A stretch of 64,000 nucleotides of DNA from Notospermus geniculatus. Taxonomy: Eukaryota; Nemertea; Pilidiophora; Heteronemertea; Lineidae. The stretch is from contig NMRB01000278.1 of the NCBI GenBank assembly GCA_002633025.1, positions 99,570-163,569 on the forward strand, given 5' to 3'. The position numbers and the translations under genes were made by a program. Positions 39,901 to 54,900 of this stretch are shown piece by piece (positions within the stretch are counted from its first letter, which is position 1; each line of letters begins with the position of its first letter). Under the pieces are notes generated by a model that was not told the origin of the DNA, ran no database searches, and was given only the letters and a program-made list of their open reading frames with translations.

Positions 39901-42900
39901 ACCCCAGGGGTTAACTACGTTGTCGGCAAATAGATCCGATGTACTACGTACATTTGTAATGGTTTTTGTAGTTCGTATTGGTCCGTCTTTGTGGCTCCTT
40001 CTGCTTCGGCAATCAAAACACCGATAAGCGTTCGCATACCGTGCTCCTTTAAAACGTCACTGTGTGCATTAGGTTTTCTATCTCGCGGTTGCCGAAGAAA
40101 CCTTTGACCTTCAGGCACGCTGGATCATAGTGTGATTAACTTCTCAAGCGATGAAAATGATGGCGGCCTTTATTTCACCTAAGGTTTCGTCATGGTATCA
40201 GTCCAGTCTGTGGTGTCAACACTGGCTTTGTGTGGGTTGGTCCAGTCTTACCAGGTTGGTTCCACATTCCCCCACCAGGTGAGGGATAGGTCAACTGAGG
40301 CATAATTATTCATGCATTCCGTGCAATTTATATTGCACCAAGGTCTTTGAAAGAATGAAGTAAAGTCCCTTGTTACTTATAAAGCCTTTTTACACGGTGC
40401 GGGTGCGTTCCGGATCGAGATTTGATCGAGGAGGGTTATTTTTCCCCGTGTAGCCTAAAAGCGAAACAACTGACCTCCACCTTCCTCAGGCGAGTTCAGT
40501 TCTCCGCGTGAGGTGGCGGTAGATGCAGGACGGTTATTTTATTAGAGAGGTTAAGATCTTGAACGCGAACGGCAAACGTGAACGGGAATGACGTCATTGT
40601 CGTTCCCGTGAAAATTTCGCGTTTATTTGGTTAAGAAGTGAAGTAACCAGGAACGTGAACGCGATCTATTGTTTAAGTTAATTGGGCATGCATTGTTCGT
40701 GGGTCTCGAAAAATGGTATCTTGTATTGGTACAATCTCCAACGGTGAGGTCAGACTGTTTCACCATACTGACTCTGCCATCAGCATGTCCGGACTATTTC
40801 AGCGGAGGATCGTATATATAGGTCACAGTGGTATTCCAGTACATGCCAAATGGAATTGAAATATTTCATGGTTTCATCCACAAACGAAACAAATGCGACC
40901 CAAATGAGTTCGCCTATTATGCCATGTTCAAACGGCAAATCGCCTCTTTCTACGTTCAGCTCTTACGACAACGCAATGGAATGGGGAGAAGCAGTGACGC
41001 AATCACAGCCTTAATATTGGCCCTGGTTAGTAATTATGCAATGGGAACAGTAAGCCCTGTTACACCACATAAAAAACCCGTGTCGAACCCGGTGTAAAGT
41101 TTTTCAGTGTTTCCGTGTGTCAGTGTTCCCCCTGTTGTTCTGGAAACACTGGCAGATAGATCGACACGTTTCTCTCTGTGTCCTCCATTGTCGAGTCGCG
41201 GCTTATTCCGTCAGACAATAGAAGGGGAACACTAGCAGATGGGGAACGCTCAAAAACGTTACACCGGGTTTTTTATGTCCACACCTGTTAAAAACGCGGT
41301 GTAATAATCCCCTCCGAGCTCGAACGGTTTTTGGAGGGCTTAATTTAGGTCCCCGTCACAAAATTTGAGTAGTGTTGATGGGCACCGGGCCTCAGGAGGG
41401 ATTTTTTAGAGCCGGGCTAGACCCGGGTGTCAAAAAAACCCGGGGATTTATATGTAGTGTAACCACGGCTTATGTCCCCGGTATAATTGAGTGTGGCCGA
41501 ACTGACCCCTCTACAAACATTACATCATGCCTATTGGATTGATTCCTTGAATATGGAGTTCACAGTCAAGACCTCCGTAAGAAGATCTGTCTAGGCTATT
41601 CATTCGGACTACCTAAGCGCGGGACCTCCTTCAGGACAATAGATTTAGGAAGAGGAATTCCCGTATAAAGCCGCCCATACACGTTAAATATTATTGCCGA
41701 ATAGCCTAAAGCGGCCCATACACGATCAATATTATTGCACAATATGAGGATCACACTGGGCAATATTATTGCCAATCTTTCTTCTACCCATCATGCGAAA
41801 AGCACACGACCACCCATTTTGGCCCCATATTGTGCAACAATATTGCGCCGTGTATGGGCGGCTTATGAGGACCAAAATGGGCAATATTATTGCCAATCTT
41901 TCTTCCACCCATCACGCCAGAAGCACATGCCCCTATTTTGGACCCCATATTGTGTAATAATATTGATCGTGTATGGCGCTAAAGCTGCCCATACACGATC
42001 AATATTATTGCACAATATGAGGATCACAATGGGCAATATTATTGTCAATCTTTCTTCTAATTATCATGCTCGAAGCACACGATCACCCATTTGGGCCCCA
42101 TATTGTGCAATAATATTGCGCCCTTTTCAAGTTTGCCGTTCGCGTTCAGGATCTTCACCTCTCTATTCTCGCGTGTAAAAGCGAACCGACCTCCGCCGGC
42201 CTCGTGCGGAATTGAGCACGCTATCTGAGTGACATCACTCACGCACTTGCTGTAAGTTACCTGTGAAGAAATCACGCGCGAGATTTCTGAAGCACTGCTC
42301 ATGCTCTTAGAAGCATAGTTTATCGATTTTCAGTGGTTAGTTCCGGGATATTAGTGAGGTTAAGAAGCCATACGTTAACGCTAACGCTAACGTTATTGAC
42401 ATCATTTTGACGTCACAGCGAATGAATCTGTTGTATTTCTTCGGGGAGTGACGTCATTTTGACGTAATTAGCGTTAGCGTTAGCGTTAACGTGTGGTTTC
42501 TTAAACTCACTAGTCATTGTTGGTTCAGGGCCTCTGGGCGGCTTGAGATACATGTATTATGTGTAGGCCTAGGCCGATGTGTGGATTAATGTAACGTCGA
42601 CAACAGTGGCTTGGCATAGAATGATGGGATGTGGACACCCGAACCATGGAGGGGTGTACCTCTCCATGGTTCGGGTGTGTTTGATATAATACGTTCCGAG
42701 CCGCGGTTCGTTGGAGCCTGCCCGGGTCCACATTTGGGGAAGATACGCATGTGCAGAAAGCGCCATAGGGGCGACGTCGTGATTCCAACACGCTCGGCTT
42801 GAGTCAGCACCTGGGCAACCCATCTTGTCCAAACAAGGCTATCGACTCCGTATGAACTCCGTCTTTAGCCTTGTCCGAATCGTGTCATCTTTTCCGTTAA

Positions 42901-45900
42901 TGCATAAATTATTAATGAACCTGACCCCTACTTGACCCTGCCTCCGAGCCAATCAGAACTTGCGAAACAAATCACCGTTGGACACTTTCTTTGCTCTTGA
43001 CGCTTGAATTTGTAACACGGATTTTGATTGGCACGTCGATTTTCCTTCGCGCCCCGATGATTGGCTGAGGCTTTCACCACCTCAGAAACGGGAAATGTGG
43101 TGGATTCGAACCAGGCTAGATGGCCGTCAGGCCAGATAGACTGGTGAGAACCAGATGGGGCAACCAGGCGGCTGCGTAGTGTGACGTATACATCAAACTT
43201 AAATTAGGCCCGCAAATAATAATTGCACGCTCTGCTTACTCAATTCCACGTCTTATACTTAAGTTTTTACGGTCTTCGTCGTTGCCCATGCGTTCCAGCC
43301 TCAAACGCGCCGTAGTTGTGGAGCACAGGCCATTTTTTTGTCATTCTCGAATAATTATTGACATTCCGGTAACCATATCACGGTGGTGTTCCACATTTGA
43401 CGTCAGTTTGCTTCGCAGATTTGCCGCGTCGCGGCGTTCCCGCAACATGGCGTCTAGTGACAAGTATTCGAACGAACCGACTTCGAACTAGCTCGAGGCC
43501 GGTAACCGAACCCCCACCATGTAAAAGCGATCAACCCATCCTGAACCGAACCCGCCCGGGGAGGGTGGAGGTACGTTTCCTCGAACCAGTACCGTGTAAA
43601 AGGGCGTATACACCACGAAGAATTAAAACGTTTTCCTAACGCACTGTTTACCTTCCATTTACAACCTGGTCTCGCCAGCCCGATGAACTTGCCATCATAC
43701 ATATGAGAAAATGGACCATGTCCTACAACGAAAAAGAAAGACCAATCGACTGACTTTTCACAGTGGATGGTGGCGACAAATTCATTACATGCAATCATGT
43801 ACACTCATGGAAAAAATAAATGGACAGCAGTTTTTCTTATATCTCCAAACCAATGCAATGTAGGAGGCTGGGCTTAACATATGTGATAGCAAATTTTCCT
43901 GGCTATCGGATTGTAACATAATATGATGTTAGTAATTCAGCGCTGCCACCTTCAATATACTATGCCAACATATTGTTTAATCTAGGTCGTACCAGACAGT
44001 TCCGTTACCACCATGGCTCACACATGACACTTGTCAGCCTCCTCTTGTATCCAATATATATTCTACAATAAATCCCTATATTCAACAATGGATCTAACTC
44101 ATTCTCGTTATCATCACGGGCTAACCACCACAAGTACTACAGGGTGAGTCAAAAAAAAATTTTCCTCCAAATTTCTTTGCCTGCCATACAAAGTTTATGA
44201 CAGATACTGAAACGTAAATGGTGCCATCCTTTTGCTATGGATGTCGACTAAGTCCTGTGTAAAAATCATCCACGTGTGACAACGCATATGGTCACCAGTG
44301 TCCATTGTTCCACGGTGACCAGAAATGCAAGTGAAGCTGTAACGTTTGTGGTCAGTGGGCATTTTCCCTCATCAGTTATGGGGAAGTCACTGATTAAATG
44401 TGCTGAACACCTCAGCTTCAATAAAAGTATCCATTTTGTCAAGTAATTTCTTTCTTGTTAGTCATTTCAGTTGTGCAAATATGGGGTACCGGTAGTCGGA
44501 AAGTCCCACTTTGTGTAACTTGCATTTCTGGTCACCGTGTAACAATGGGTCCTGGTGACAATATGCGTGGTCACACATGGATGATTTTTACACAAGACAT
44601 AGTAGACATCCATAGGAAAAGGATGACACCATTTATGTTTCAGTACCTGTCATAAACTTTGTATGGCAGGCCAAGAAAGTTTGAGGAATATTTTTTTTGA
44701 CTCACCCTGTATAACACGGATGATATCAAAGTCCAGAAAATCCGGTGAAATCCACCTTTGATAGAAGGCATTTTGTAATGTCATGTTTTAGGCTACAGGA
44801 AATTGTTATAGCAGTGTGTTCCTCTAATCGAGAGCTTTCACATCATATCTTATATTTTTCAATTATTTTAATTAGAAAGATATGAAATAAGAAACGGGCT
44901 TCTAAGGTGAAAGTCATCACGTCTTTCTTCCAGATTCGAACCCACGGACCCTCGCATGAGGCATCAATCGCCAGCACTAAGGGACAGCACGCCTCAAACC
45001 ACTAGGCCAAATCCCCATCTTCATTTTAATTAGAAAGGTGGTTTTAGACAACATTTATCCAAACTGTTCTTCAAATGCCAGAGACACGTTTGACACATTC
45101 CCTTTCTGTCATTGGCCTGTTGAACAGATAAGAATAAATGGCCATTCAATAGCTTTTTATGTGTTAACATGTGCCTGTGGTAATAGGCTTGCACTCAGTT
45201 GACAGGACAATTTTTCGCACTATTCAAATAACGTCAGTTTACATCAATTATAGCCGTGGTTACACTACATAAAATGCCCGTGTCTTTTGCGTGGGCAGTG
45301 TTGTCGCTAACAGCCGGGAACCGGGCGAAAAGGGGGAGCTCGAAAAGACGGATTCGACGGATTCAACGGATTCGACGGATTCTTGTAAAACGAAGCATAT
45401 AATCACTCTTTTATATGCATTAATCTTTTTAGAAATATGACATAAGCTTTAAAACCAACGTGTTATTTTCATTTATAATACGATTTCAAATCCATGCACA
45501 GTGAGGTTAATAAATCGGGTCTGATGTCCGAACTCAATGGGATTTTCCACAATGACTGAGCGCGTCATCTTCTGGAAAATTATGACGTCGCTACTATTGA
45601 TTTGTCGATGACGTCAACACAGTTGCGCTGTCGATCTCATAGGCCTATCGTATATCGAGAATAACTAAAATGGCATAGGCCTACACGGGAAAACACAAAA
45701 AAACCGACTGTGTTGATGAGAGCGATAGGCCTACTGTCAATCGAGTTTCCTTGGATAATCAAATCCTGCGGATGTGGTGTAATGTGTTGTTTCAGATCCT
45801 AACCCAGCGGCGGTAATGTTTATTAGGCCCAGGCTAGGCCTATTTTTAAACTGATCATCTACCCTCCCAATACTTCGATTAACTTCTTGGTCCGTACTGC

Positions 45901-48900
45901 TTGGTTGATAGGACACGGGTACCAGTCTACTCTGGGAATTCCACACGTGACGTCATAACAGAGTTGTCCGCAGACCACGATCCGTCGAATCCGTTGAATC
46001 CGTCGAATCCGTCTTTTCGAGCTGCCCGGCGAAAAGCCCGCCTGGAAAGACTTGCGTGCCCGGCTGAGAAAATCTGGCAAATCAAAGAAACATTTCAGAA
46101 ACTAGTTTTCCCGTTTCCCCCCGTCATTCCGTCATTTGTACAATGTTCATTCTTACTTATTTGATGAAATAAAGCCAGTAACGGCAAGTCGCAATTCGCC
46201 TTTACGTGTTCTCAATGCCTGCCGTGCCCGACCGCTGCTCGCTTCCCGCCAATTCCACGCCCAGGGCACGTGTGGTCATTCCGATTTCGACGAGGCATCA
46301 TCATGAGCTGGCAGCCGCCGCCAAAACGCGGTCACCTAACCTTCCAACCGGAACACCGGGACCAAATCCCGCGAGATATTGCGAGACTTGGGTTTGGGAT
46401 TTAGTCCCGGAGGAAAAATCACCGCCGCCATCTTGAATATCTTATTGCGCCCCCACCTATAGCTGGGATAGTGATGCGGCGACCGAACCACCTGGATCTA
46501 CTTTCGGACTACTTTGACTCATCCACTANNNNNNNNNNNNNNNNNNNNNNNNNNNNNNNNNNNNNNNNNNNNNNNNNNNNNNNNNNNNNNNNNNNNNNNN
46601 NNNNNNNNNNNNNNNNNNNNNNNNNNNNNNNNNNNNNNNNNNNNNNNNNNNNNNNNNNNNNNNNNNNNNNNNNNNNNNNNNNNNNNNNNNNNNNNNNNNN
46701 NNNNNNNNNNNNNNNNNNNNNNNNNNNNNNNNNNNNNNNNNNNNNNNNNNNNNNNNNNNNNNNNNNNNNNNNNNNNNNNNNNNNNNNNNNNNNNNNNNNN
46801 NNNNNNNNNNNNNNNNNNNNNNNNNNNNNNNNNNNNNNNNNNNNNNNNNNNNNNNNNNNNNNNNNNNNNNNNNNNNNNNNNNNNNNNNNNNNNNNNNNNN
46901 NNNNNNNNNNNNNNNNNNNNNNNNNNNNNNNNNNNNNNNNNNNNNNNNNNNNNNNNNNNNNNNNNNNNNNNNNNNNNNNNNNNNNNNNNNNNNNNNNNNN
47001 NNNNNNNNNNNNNNNNNNNNNNNNNNNNNNNNNNNNNNNNNNNNNNNNNNNNNNNNNNNNNNNNNNNNNNNNNNNNNNNNNNNNNNNNNNNNNNNNNNNN
47101 NNNNNNNNNNNNNNNNNNNNNNNNNNNNNNNNNNNNNNNNNNNNNNNNNNNNNNNNNNNNNNNNNNNNNNNNNNNNNNNNNNNNNNNNNNNNNNNNNNNN
47201 NNNNNNNNNNNNNNNNNNNNNNNNNNNNNNNNNNNNNNNNNNNNNNNNNNNNNNNNNNNNNNNNNNNNNNNNNNNNNNNNNNNNNNNNNNTACGCTACTA
47301 CACTATAACGACAAGCACGGACCACCATTTTGTATTGAATTAGTCGGAATTCCGCCTAATTCGTTTTTCCACATCTGCGCAGATTTCTGCGCAGGTTCTA
47401 TGCGTGGAGACGCTTTTTATGCGTGGAGAGTGGAAATGTCATGTATTTGTTCTAAATATAGCCTGGAACACGTGCATTTTGACGGTTGAACTGCATGAAC
47501 TGACTACTGACGTGACAGCAGCATGGATTTAATTATGTTCGACTCACTGGGGTTGGAAACTGGTAGGTTTACGAGGGAGGAGGCGTGAGTTTTTTCACGG
47601 TATGTTGTGATGTAGGCATACTGGGAGTCCTTTGTTTTTTCGTCTCGTTTTTGTGAGGGCAGATAGGCCTATAAACTCTGTATGCAGTGCACACAGCAGC
47701 CAGTGCACAAGTGTGCCGTTGTGGTAGGCCTTGCTTGCATCCATCACATGCTTCCCCCACTCTGGTGAGTAGTCCTCCTGTATTAGTCCTCCTGCTGGAG
47801 TGCGAGTAGGCCTAGATCATGAGGTAAACTCCAAGAAAATTTCGGCGGAACAAAGCAGGGTTTATTGAAAGTTGGACATAGTACTGGGAAATACCCCGAG
47901 GAGTGCTAAAAATAGACTGTACTACGTCATCAATATGGTTCAAAATGGCGCCCCGTTCCTGTCTTTATATTTTCAGCCATCTATAAAGACAGGGTACCAG
48001 TCTAAGGTCGGCCGCCAAGGAACCATGGTTTATGGCTGCGAGAATCGTTACCTACTGTTGTTCAAACTGCGTACAAAAACTTGGAATACCATGCCGATGT
48101 ATGAAATTAATACAGATTGGAGATTGATAGTTTCTCCATCCATTCAGTTTTGCTGGTTTTATGCAGGCAAGTATTTATGGAGTTATGGCGATGTTTTTAT
48201 CAACGCTCTACTCCAAGTGACCTCCAATTCTGTGCGGAGGACGAAATTTCTTAAACGATTTCTCTTCACTCGTTTGCATTATTCCAAAATAAGTTACACT
48301 AATGGAAAGCTCAGTATCTTAGCTAAATACTGATGTATGGTTTATGTGGTTGAATTTGAACGGTCTTCTCGATAAACGCACTTTTGTGCGAGGTGTCCGA
48401 TTTCTCGAATGAGGTACTCGAGAAGCCTTGTCGAGGGCCCCGCGCGCAAAATAAATCTGCCGTAGAAAAGGACCTTTGCGGGTCGACTGGTTAGTTATTA
48501 GCACGGCAACAAATGGCGCAGCCATTAAGTGACGTCATTTTCGCGCATCCAACAATGTGTGCCAATAAAGAAATGACCGAAGAGTCAGTGTATGTAGCGC
48601 ACCTGTCGCCGGGCTACTTAACACAGCAGCAAGAACGGAGCTGACGCCGCGTCATGATGCGATCCAGTTTTGACGAACTGACGCCTCGCGCCTCCACGGG
48701 GCACAGCTAATAGCAATTGGATACCTGCAGAACTAACACTAACAGATGTCTAGTAGTAACTAGGTTAGAATGAAGAGGGAGAATGAATTGTCAAAACAGT
48801 TTTTTTCTGTTTGGATAATTAATAAAATGGTCAGGTGTTAAAGCATTTTTCATGAGCAGATAAAGCTCCACTCATATGAGAAATGACTCAAAAATGAACC

Positions 48901-51900
48901 GATTTGCAGATTAAGTCCAAAGTATAAGGTTAATTTTCATATGAGCAGGGCCTACCTCCTTCAACTGAGGTATTCAAGAATAGTCAGAATATATTTAATA
49001 TAGAATTATGAAGAACTTTTCCACTGCATGTTGGAGGTTTCAAAGGGCAATGTCGATTTAGAGGAATCAGAGGAATCGGGGGAATCAGAGGAAAATACAG
49101 TCTGCAGCCCATCAGTCACACACGATCACACGACTATCATGTACTAAATATATAAACACAACCACGTGGTCGTGTTAACATCATAATAGCTTTAGTGGAA
49201 CTTGCAATTCGGCCCGTTTTCTCCTAAAGTGCTGGCTTTCGGCCCTCAAGTCATTAGACTCTCTTATCACCAACCTCGTTCATGATAAGTTTATTATAAC
49301 AACTCAATAGGCCAGGAAATGTTGTGAACTAACTATTCTGACAATTTTATACTTTATCTGGTGGGATAGAATGTTGTACCGGTACCCCATTCAATCAGCA
49401 TTTCGTCTGCTGCTGCCGGCTACCGGCTTATTGGTAACCTATTTTCTACTATTAACCGTAACACAAGCTTGACGGGTCTGCAGCCGTGGATTTGGTTACT
49501 TTCGAAAGATTTGGCGTTTTCTCCTCCAATTTAACTGATTTTCTTGCCAGAAATATGCACAAGGGAGCTAGAAAATTTACCATAGATACCGACTTCAGAG
49601 GGAGTTGCTGCCACATACGGGCGAAAAGCAAAAATCGAAGACCATACGTTCGAATTAGCGGTACCTCTCACACCTGTTAGAGCCTTTTGAATCCTTCCAT
49701 CAAAACGATTTCATAACCTTAACTTCTTAATGATGAAATGACCTGTCTATTGCACGTGTTTATTAGGTGTAATCGTAGTTATGATGCAATGACAACGTTA
49801 CACCATTCCCAGCTCATTTGCATTTCAAATGGCAAACGCTGTGCACAAAGGGAATGATATTGATTTCTTTTATATTTCTAAACGCATCAAAATTAGAAAT
49901 ACCGAAAATAGGTGAAGATATTTGACTAGCCTGGTTCCACTGGCCTCGACAGATGGCGTTGGGGTATGAGAGTATGAGGCCAGGTACGCGCTAATGAAAA
50001 AGCCCTGAAAACAGGGTTTTTGTGACGTCACCAACGGTCGACAAGATGGCGACGTTGTTACCGCTTCGATGAGAAAATTTTCGATTTTTCATTGATTTCT
50101 ATGGTATTATCACTGTCTGACATACCTTGACAACTGTTCCTCTATTATGGAATTAAGGGGTGTGCATATAATCACACTTTTCTCAGGATTCCTTGGACAT
50201 GATGACATGACGAGAGGCAACAACGTTTTACCATATCCAGTGGGAAGCACGGACGTTGTGTCACTTTCCAAAGCATATTGAACACATTTTCCCTGGAGTG
50301 GCTTGAGCCCAGTGTAACAACAACCACCATGACCACGTCTTCTGTTAATTTCTGCCAGCCCGGCCTTAGAAATCAATGAAAAATCCAAAATTTTCTCATC
50401 GAAGCGGTAACAACGTCGTCATCTTGTCGACCGTTGGTGACGTCACAAAAGCCCTGTTTTCAGGGCTTTTTCATTAGCGCGTACCTGGCCTCATACTCTC
50501 ATACCCCAACGCCATCTGTCGAGGCCAGTGGAACCAGGCTAGATATTTGACCAGCACATGCCCTTGACAATATATCCGTGCACACTGCCCTTTCGTTTTA
50601 TTTGCCAAATAACCAAGAATAATGAAGCTGTTCTTGATGAAAGTTTCTTCAGTTTTTTAAAATTCATATTTCACCATGTTAGAATCTATGGAGGAGAAAA
50701 GGAAGGAAAGGGTATCATGGCTGAAGAAGCACCAATTTAGGCCTACAATATCGTCATACAGACTGCATCATGCTTATGGCTTTTCTAATATTTGATCGTT
50801 CATTTGGTGAGGAATTTTAAGATCTGTGACTACTTCTTATATAAGCCTCGCCAAGCGACACGGCATTATTACTGATATTGACAACAAAATGGTCGCTCTG
50901 TTCGATGGAGGCTCTAACAGGTGTGCTCTGACTATGTCCTGTAAATCCTGCCCTCATACACTAAACGATGTAAAAAAATAGATGAAGGGTCAAAAGTCGA
51001 TATCCAAAATCAGAGGGTATGCAGCCTACAACGTCACTGCGTTTTAGAGCGCCACTGGTACGCTGTGGTGAACTATGACGTTACGTCATGTGCAAGGAAA
51101 TCGGCCGACCTGGCCCACTGTGTACCTACAATGTAGTAGTGTGACCTCTCGCCAGGCTTTTCGTACACTTGGGTTTTAGGTAGTATTCATTCTATGGACT
51201 GAGTCCAAATGGACTGAGTAACTTGGACCGAGTGCCAAAATGTGAAAAATGCAAGAAACAAGCCGTTTTGTAGATAATATGAAAGGATACTGCCTAGGTA
51301 CTGAGAAGACTAGTACTCCCCCCATATTTCTCCAGCAAAAGCGTACGAAAGCAACAGAATCAGCAGAAAAAAAGCGAGTTTAATGAGTTGCGTTCCACTT
51401 ACATTCTGCATTTTAGAATGAACACTTCTGGGTATCGGTATTTCCAGCAAATATCGTGGGGACGAGGTAGCCCGAATTTGAGTGCAGAGGGCGGTATAGG
51501 ATCAGACATCTACACTCAGGCATGGCCGGCATGCACGGCCTGTTTCATGTGTGTATAGCAGCAACCTTTGGAACGAGGTTGCAAAATTCCCAGCATAACA
51601 TTCCGTAAATCGTTACCTCGAAAGGCGTGCTACATGACGTGACGGTGACGTCGTCATGTTTTGTTACTATTTATAGACCGAGTGCGGAGCGCTACTGGGT
51701 TGATGTAACTTGGGGATCTCAGGTCGGCTCAGGGAAGAACAAAATATTATAGTTTTGTTTTTCTTAACTCTTTTGACGTTCTACATATCGAAGATAACCA
51801 TTTCTTACGAATTGATGGTGATATCATTCATTATTATTGCTTTTTGGGCACTCAGTCCAAGTTAGTCAGTCCATTTGGACTCGGTCAATAGAATGGATAC

Positions 51901-54900
51901 TACCTGGGTTTTACACGGGTCTGGAAAACACGGGTATTTTCAACAGGTGTAACCTTCGCTTATGTGTAAAGTCAGTCAACCACCAGTTACCCAGTGGATT
52001 GTCACAAGTGGAGTATGTTAAAAATATTGATCCTTTTTAAGAAATTGACCCTATGACCACTACCTTCCATGTTGACTTGGTCTTGCACACTCATTGTGAA
52101 GTAGAAATGACAAAACAGCCCATAGTAGGTCGGAGAGGGCTGTTGCAAAGGTGTCTGTGCCATATGCAGAATAATTTAGATAAAAGTGGCATAAAGCCAC
52201 CTTTCTAATTAAACTAATTGAAATTTTAAGATAAGATATGAAAGCACACACTGCAAACCTGCAAATAAAAAAGGAGCGAAAAACATGACTTTACAAAATT
52301 CCTTCTATCAAAGGTGGATTTCACCGAATTTTCTGGACTTTGATATCATCAGATAGCGAGGAAAACTTGCTATCGGGTATCGTAGGCCCAGCCTCCTGCA
52401 TTGCATTGGTTGGGAGATATTCAAGAAAAACTGCTCAGCTGTCCATTTTGCCATGAGTGTACACCCTTAGTCAAAAGTAAATAGACAGCGACTAAATTCA
52501 ATATTTCTTTTAATATTAATGAAACACATTTTTTCTTCTTATACTCACTCATAACAACAGCTTCGGCACTTCTTTCCACCGAAATGACCTAGATATACAA
52601 TTTAGTGACTTTTTGGTGAAAGATTGAAATTTGATCAAAAAATGAGTTTTTTTTAAATTATCGCCTTCGCAAAATCGAGAACCTGAGCATTTTACAGCTC
52701 TACTGTTTCCAGACACAATGATATTTTGAAATAAAGAATTGAAGCTTCTGCAACCGAGCAATTGGGTTTTCCAGTTGCCAGTCTGACACCACATTTATAA
52801 CCAACCAGTTGTGACGCGGCAAGTTCAGGATCACGAATAATAATCGCTATTCATACTTGGCCTATTTGACCGAGCCTTTGGAATTTCAACAAGAAATAAT
52901 GTGAATAACAATACGGCATAAGTGGGCCCGGGATCACTTCAAAAGTCCCTATGTAACTTTTTCCCCCTTTCAGATCCATAGGATCCGAAAGGTAGATTCT
53001 ACTCAGAAACAAATGTGGTTTAAGATGGCATAGGTGCGATCACCAATAAATCACGAAAGAATCTTTTTTTAATGAAAATTCAAACTTTCACAACAAGAGA
53101 AGGACATCGGAGCGATGTCAATGGTTTCCGATGAGAAGTTGACTACTCTAGAGCTAGTTATCTGTGACCTTGACCTCTGACCTTGAGAAGTATTGCGTAA
53201 CTGGAACAGGCATCCTTGATTAAACTTATAGGAGATGGTTAATTCGGGCTTCTAATTAGTTTTCTCCTGAAATTCTGAGCAGATTTGCACTTTAGAACTG
53301 TTTGACCTTGACCTTGACCTCTGACCTTCAAGGTCATTGCGTAATCTGAAAGCTCATCCTTGATAACCTAGGTGTAGGTGAAGGTTTTAGGTCTCTACCA
53401 TCACCAGATTCTGACTTATGTCATGTTATCAAATTTGAATATCAAATCTCACCACGATATCAGCAAATATCATGCGACCGAGCAGGTGCAAACTGAAAAT
53501 TTCAGTTGCAATAACATCCGTGGATGAGCAATGATGTTGTGATACCAGTTTCAAGTCGCTTACTGTGGCAGATCTCCCGATATGTCAAAATATCAAAATT
53601 GATATATCAATATCATTATGATGCTGACACTGGAGAATAAATTTGTTGATGCCAGTATCTTGCCAAGGGCCATAAACATAGGGAAGGAACTTGTTACTAG
53701 TGCTCTACCTGGCGTCGGAGACAAGTTATTCAAGAAACAAAAGTGTGACAGACAAAATCTCAACTTTTGATATATCAATTTCACCATGAACCAGGTATCG
53801 GAGACTGGAAATTTTCATTCCATCTTATAGCTCAGGTCATGAAACCTGGGGGTAGGTCACATTTCCAGGTCTGCAGCTCTTGCAGGAACAAAGTTACAGG
53901 TGTGACAGACTGAACAGACAGACACACAGACAGACAGACAGACAGACACCACGACCAAACACAATATGGTTTCCGATCTTGAGATCGGAAACCATAATAA
54001 AAATATCAGCTGAAAGGACAGCAATATAATTTAGCTCATGCTGTAAATGCTCCATTTACTGAGTTTGACTGTTTTACCCCAAAGTTCAAAGGGCCGCTGG
54101 GGTAGCAATTTAGACCATAGGTGTGAAAACAGTGACATAAAGACCCTAATTAGCCCTAATTAAGGACCTGGCTGAAGTGTCAAAGTCACTTTTCTTGCAA
54201 TATGTTTCAAATTCAAACAGTATCAGTTTATTTCAAATGCTCTCACTAGCAGAATACTTCAACAACGAAAAAAATCCGCCAACAAATAAAGATTTTACAA
54301 CATTTTTTTGTAAGCATTCACTCATCTGTGCTATTCCTCACAATGAGTATACCCCCTCAGCTGTTATACTACAATTGGTATGAATGAACCAAGTGTTTCC
54401 TGATTGGCTGCGCTGGTGCTGTCAATCATACTATATGGGCCCACTGTCTTTGAGGTTCAATGGTGTGGTGAGGGGAAGTTTTGTGGGACAGTGTGAGAGT
54501 GACCTTAAAAATGTGATGAAATAGTGTCAAATAGTGTCATGTTGTTAAGGCTGACTAATGCCAATTTTTGGGAAATTCAGATTGCGGGCCTATTGGAGCT
54601 TCAATGTATAAACCAGCATGTAGGCCTTTATTGAGCATATTCAGAAAATTGGATGAAAAATTTGATCGTGTACAGTGGGCATAAAAAATAAAAATGTTTT
54701 AAATCCTTTTTTTTGAAAAGTGAGGTGGGCCAGCCGTAATTTTTTTACCTTTTTTTATTAGCTGTTGTGGGTGACGTTAGACCAATCCAGACGTGTTGCA
54801 ATGATGCTATTGACCGCCAGGTGGTAACCGTAGCAAGATCGACGACAGATTCTGGCATAATAATTAAGATAAAAAATAAAAACACAACCAGTTGGGGGGG

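Larger units (their letters stand above)
43802..52459. mobile_element. Tc1/mariner-like inverted-repeat element A, swollen by insertions
   Basis: The termini CACTCATGGAAAAAATAAATG (shortened: CACTCATGG...TGGACAGC) at 43802 and the complement ending at 52459 are flanked by TA (43800-43801 and 52460-52461). The arms continue inward: CAATGCAATGTAGGAGGCTG, TGATATCAAAGTCCAGAAAA and AATTAGAAAGGTGG are all inverted at 52180-52440. The left arm is interrupted by a mariner-type MITE (44140-44709) and a SINE (44880-45022). No transposase recognised; the centre contains a scaffold gap. Confidence 0.8.

Noticed and set aside
39356-40027. Longest gap-free plus-strand open frame (223 codons)
   Set aside because: It runs antisense over cassette exon 4A and intron sequence and has no recognisable motif; a chance frame.
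41660-42123. CRISPR-like regularly spaced repeats
   Set aside because: The units are palindromic MITEs of unequal length in a eukaryotic intron, without unique spacers or cas genes.
46471-47343. Long open frames through the N run
   Set aside because: They exist only because the scaffold gap contains no stop codons.
47872-48333. 153-codon plus-strand frame in the largest intron
   Set aside because: No recognised domain, and the frame includes an internal hairpin (CTGTCTTTATA and complement); probably chance.
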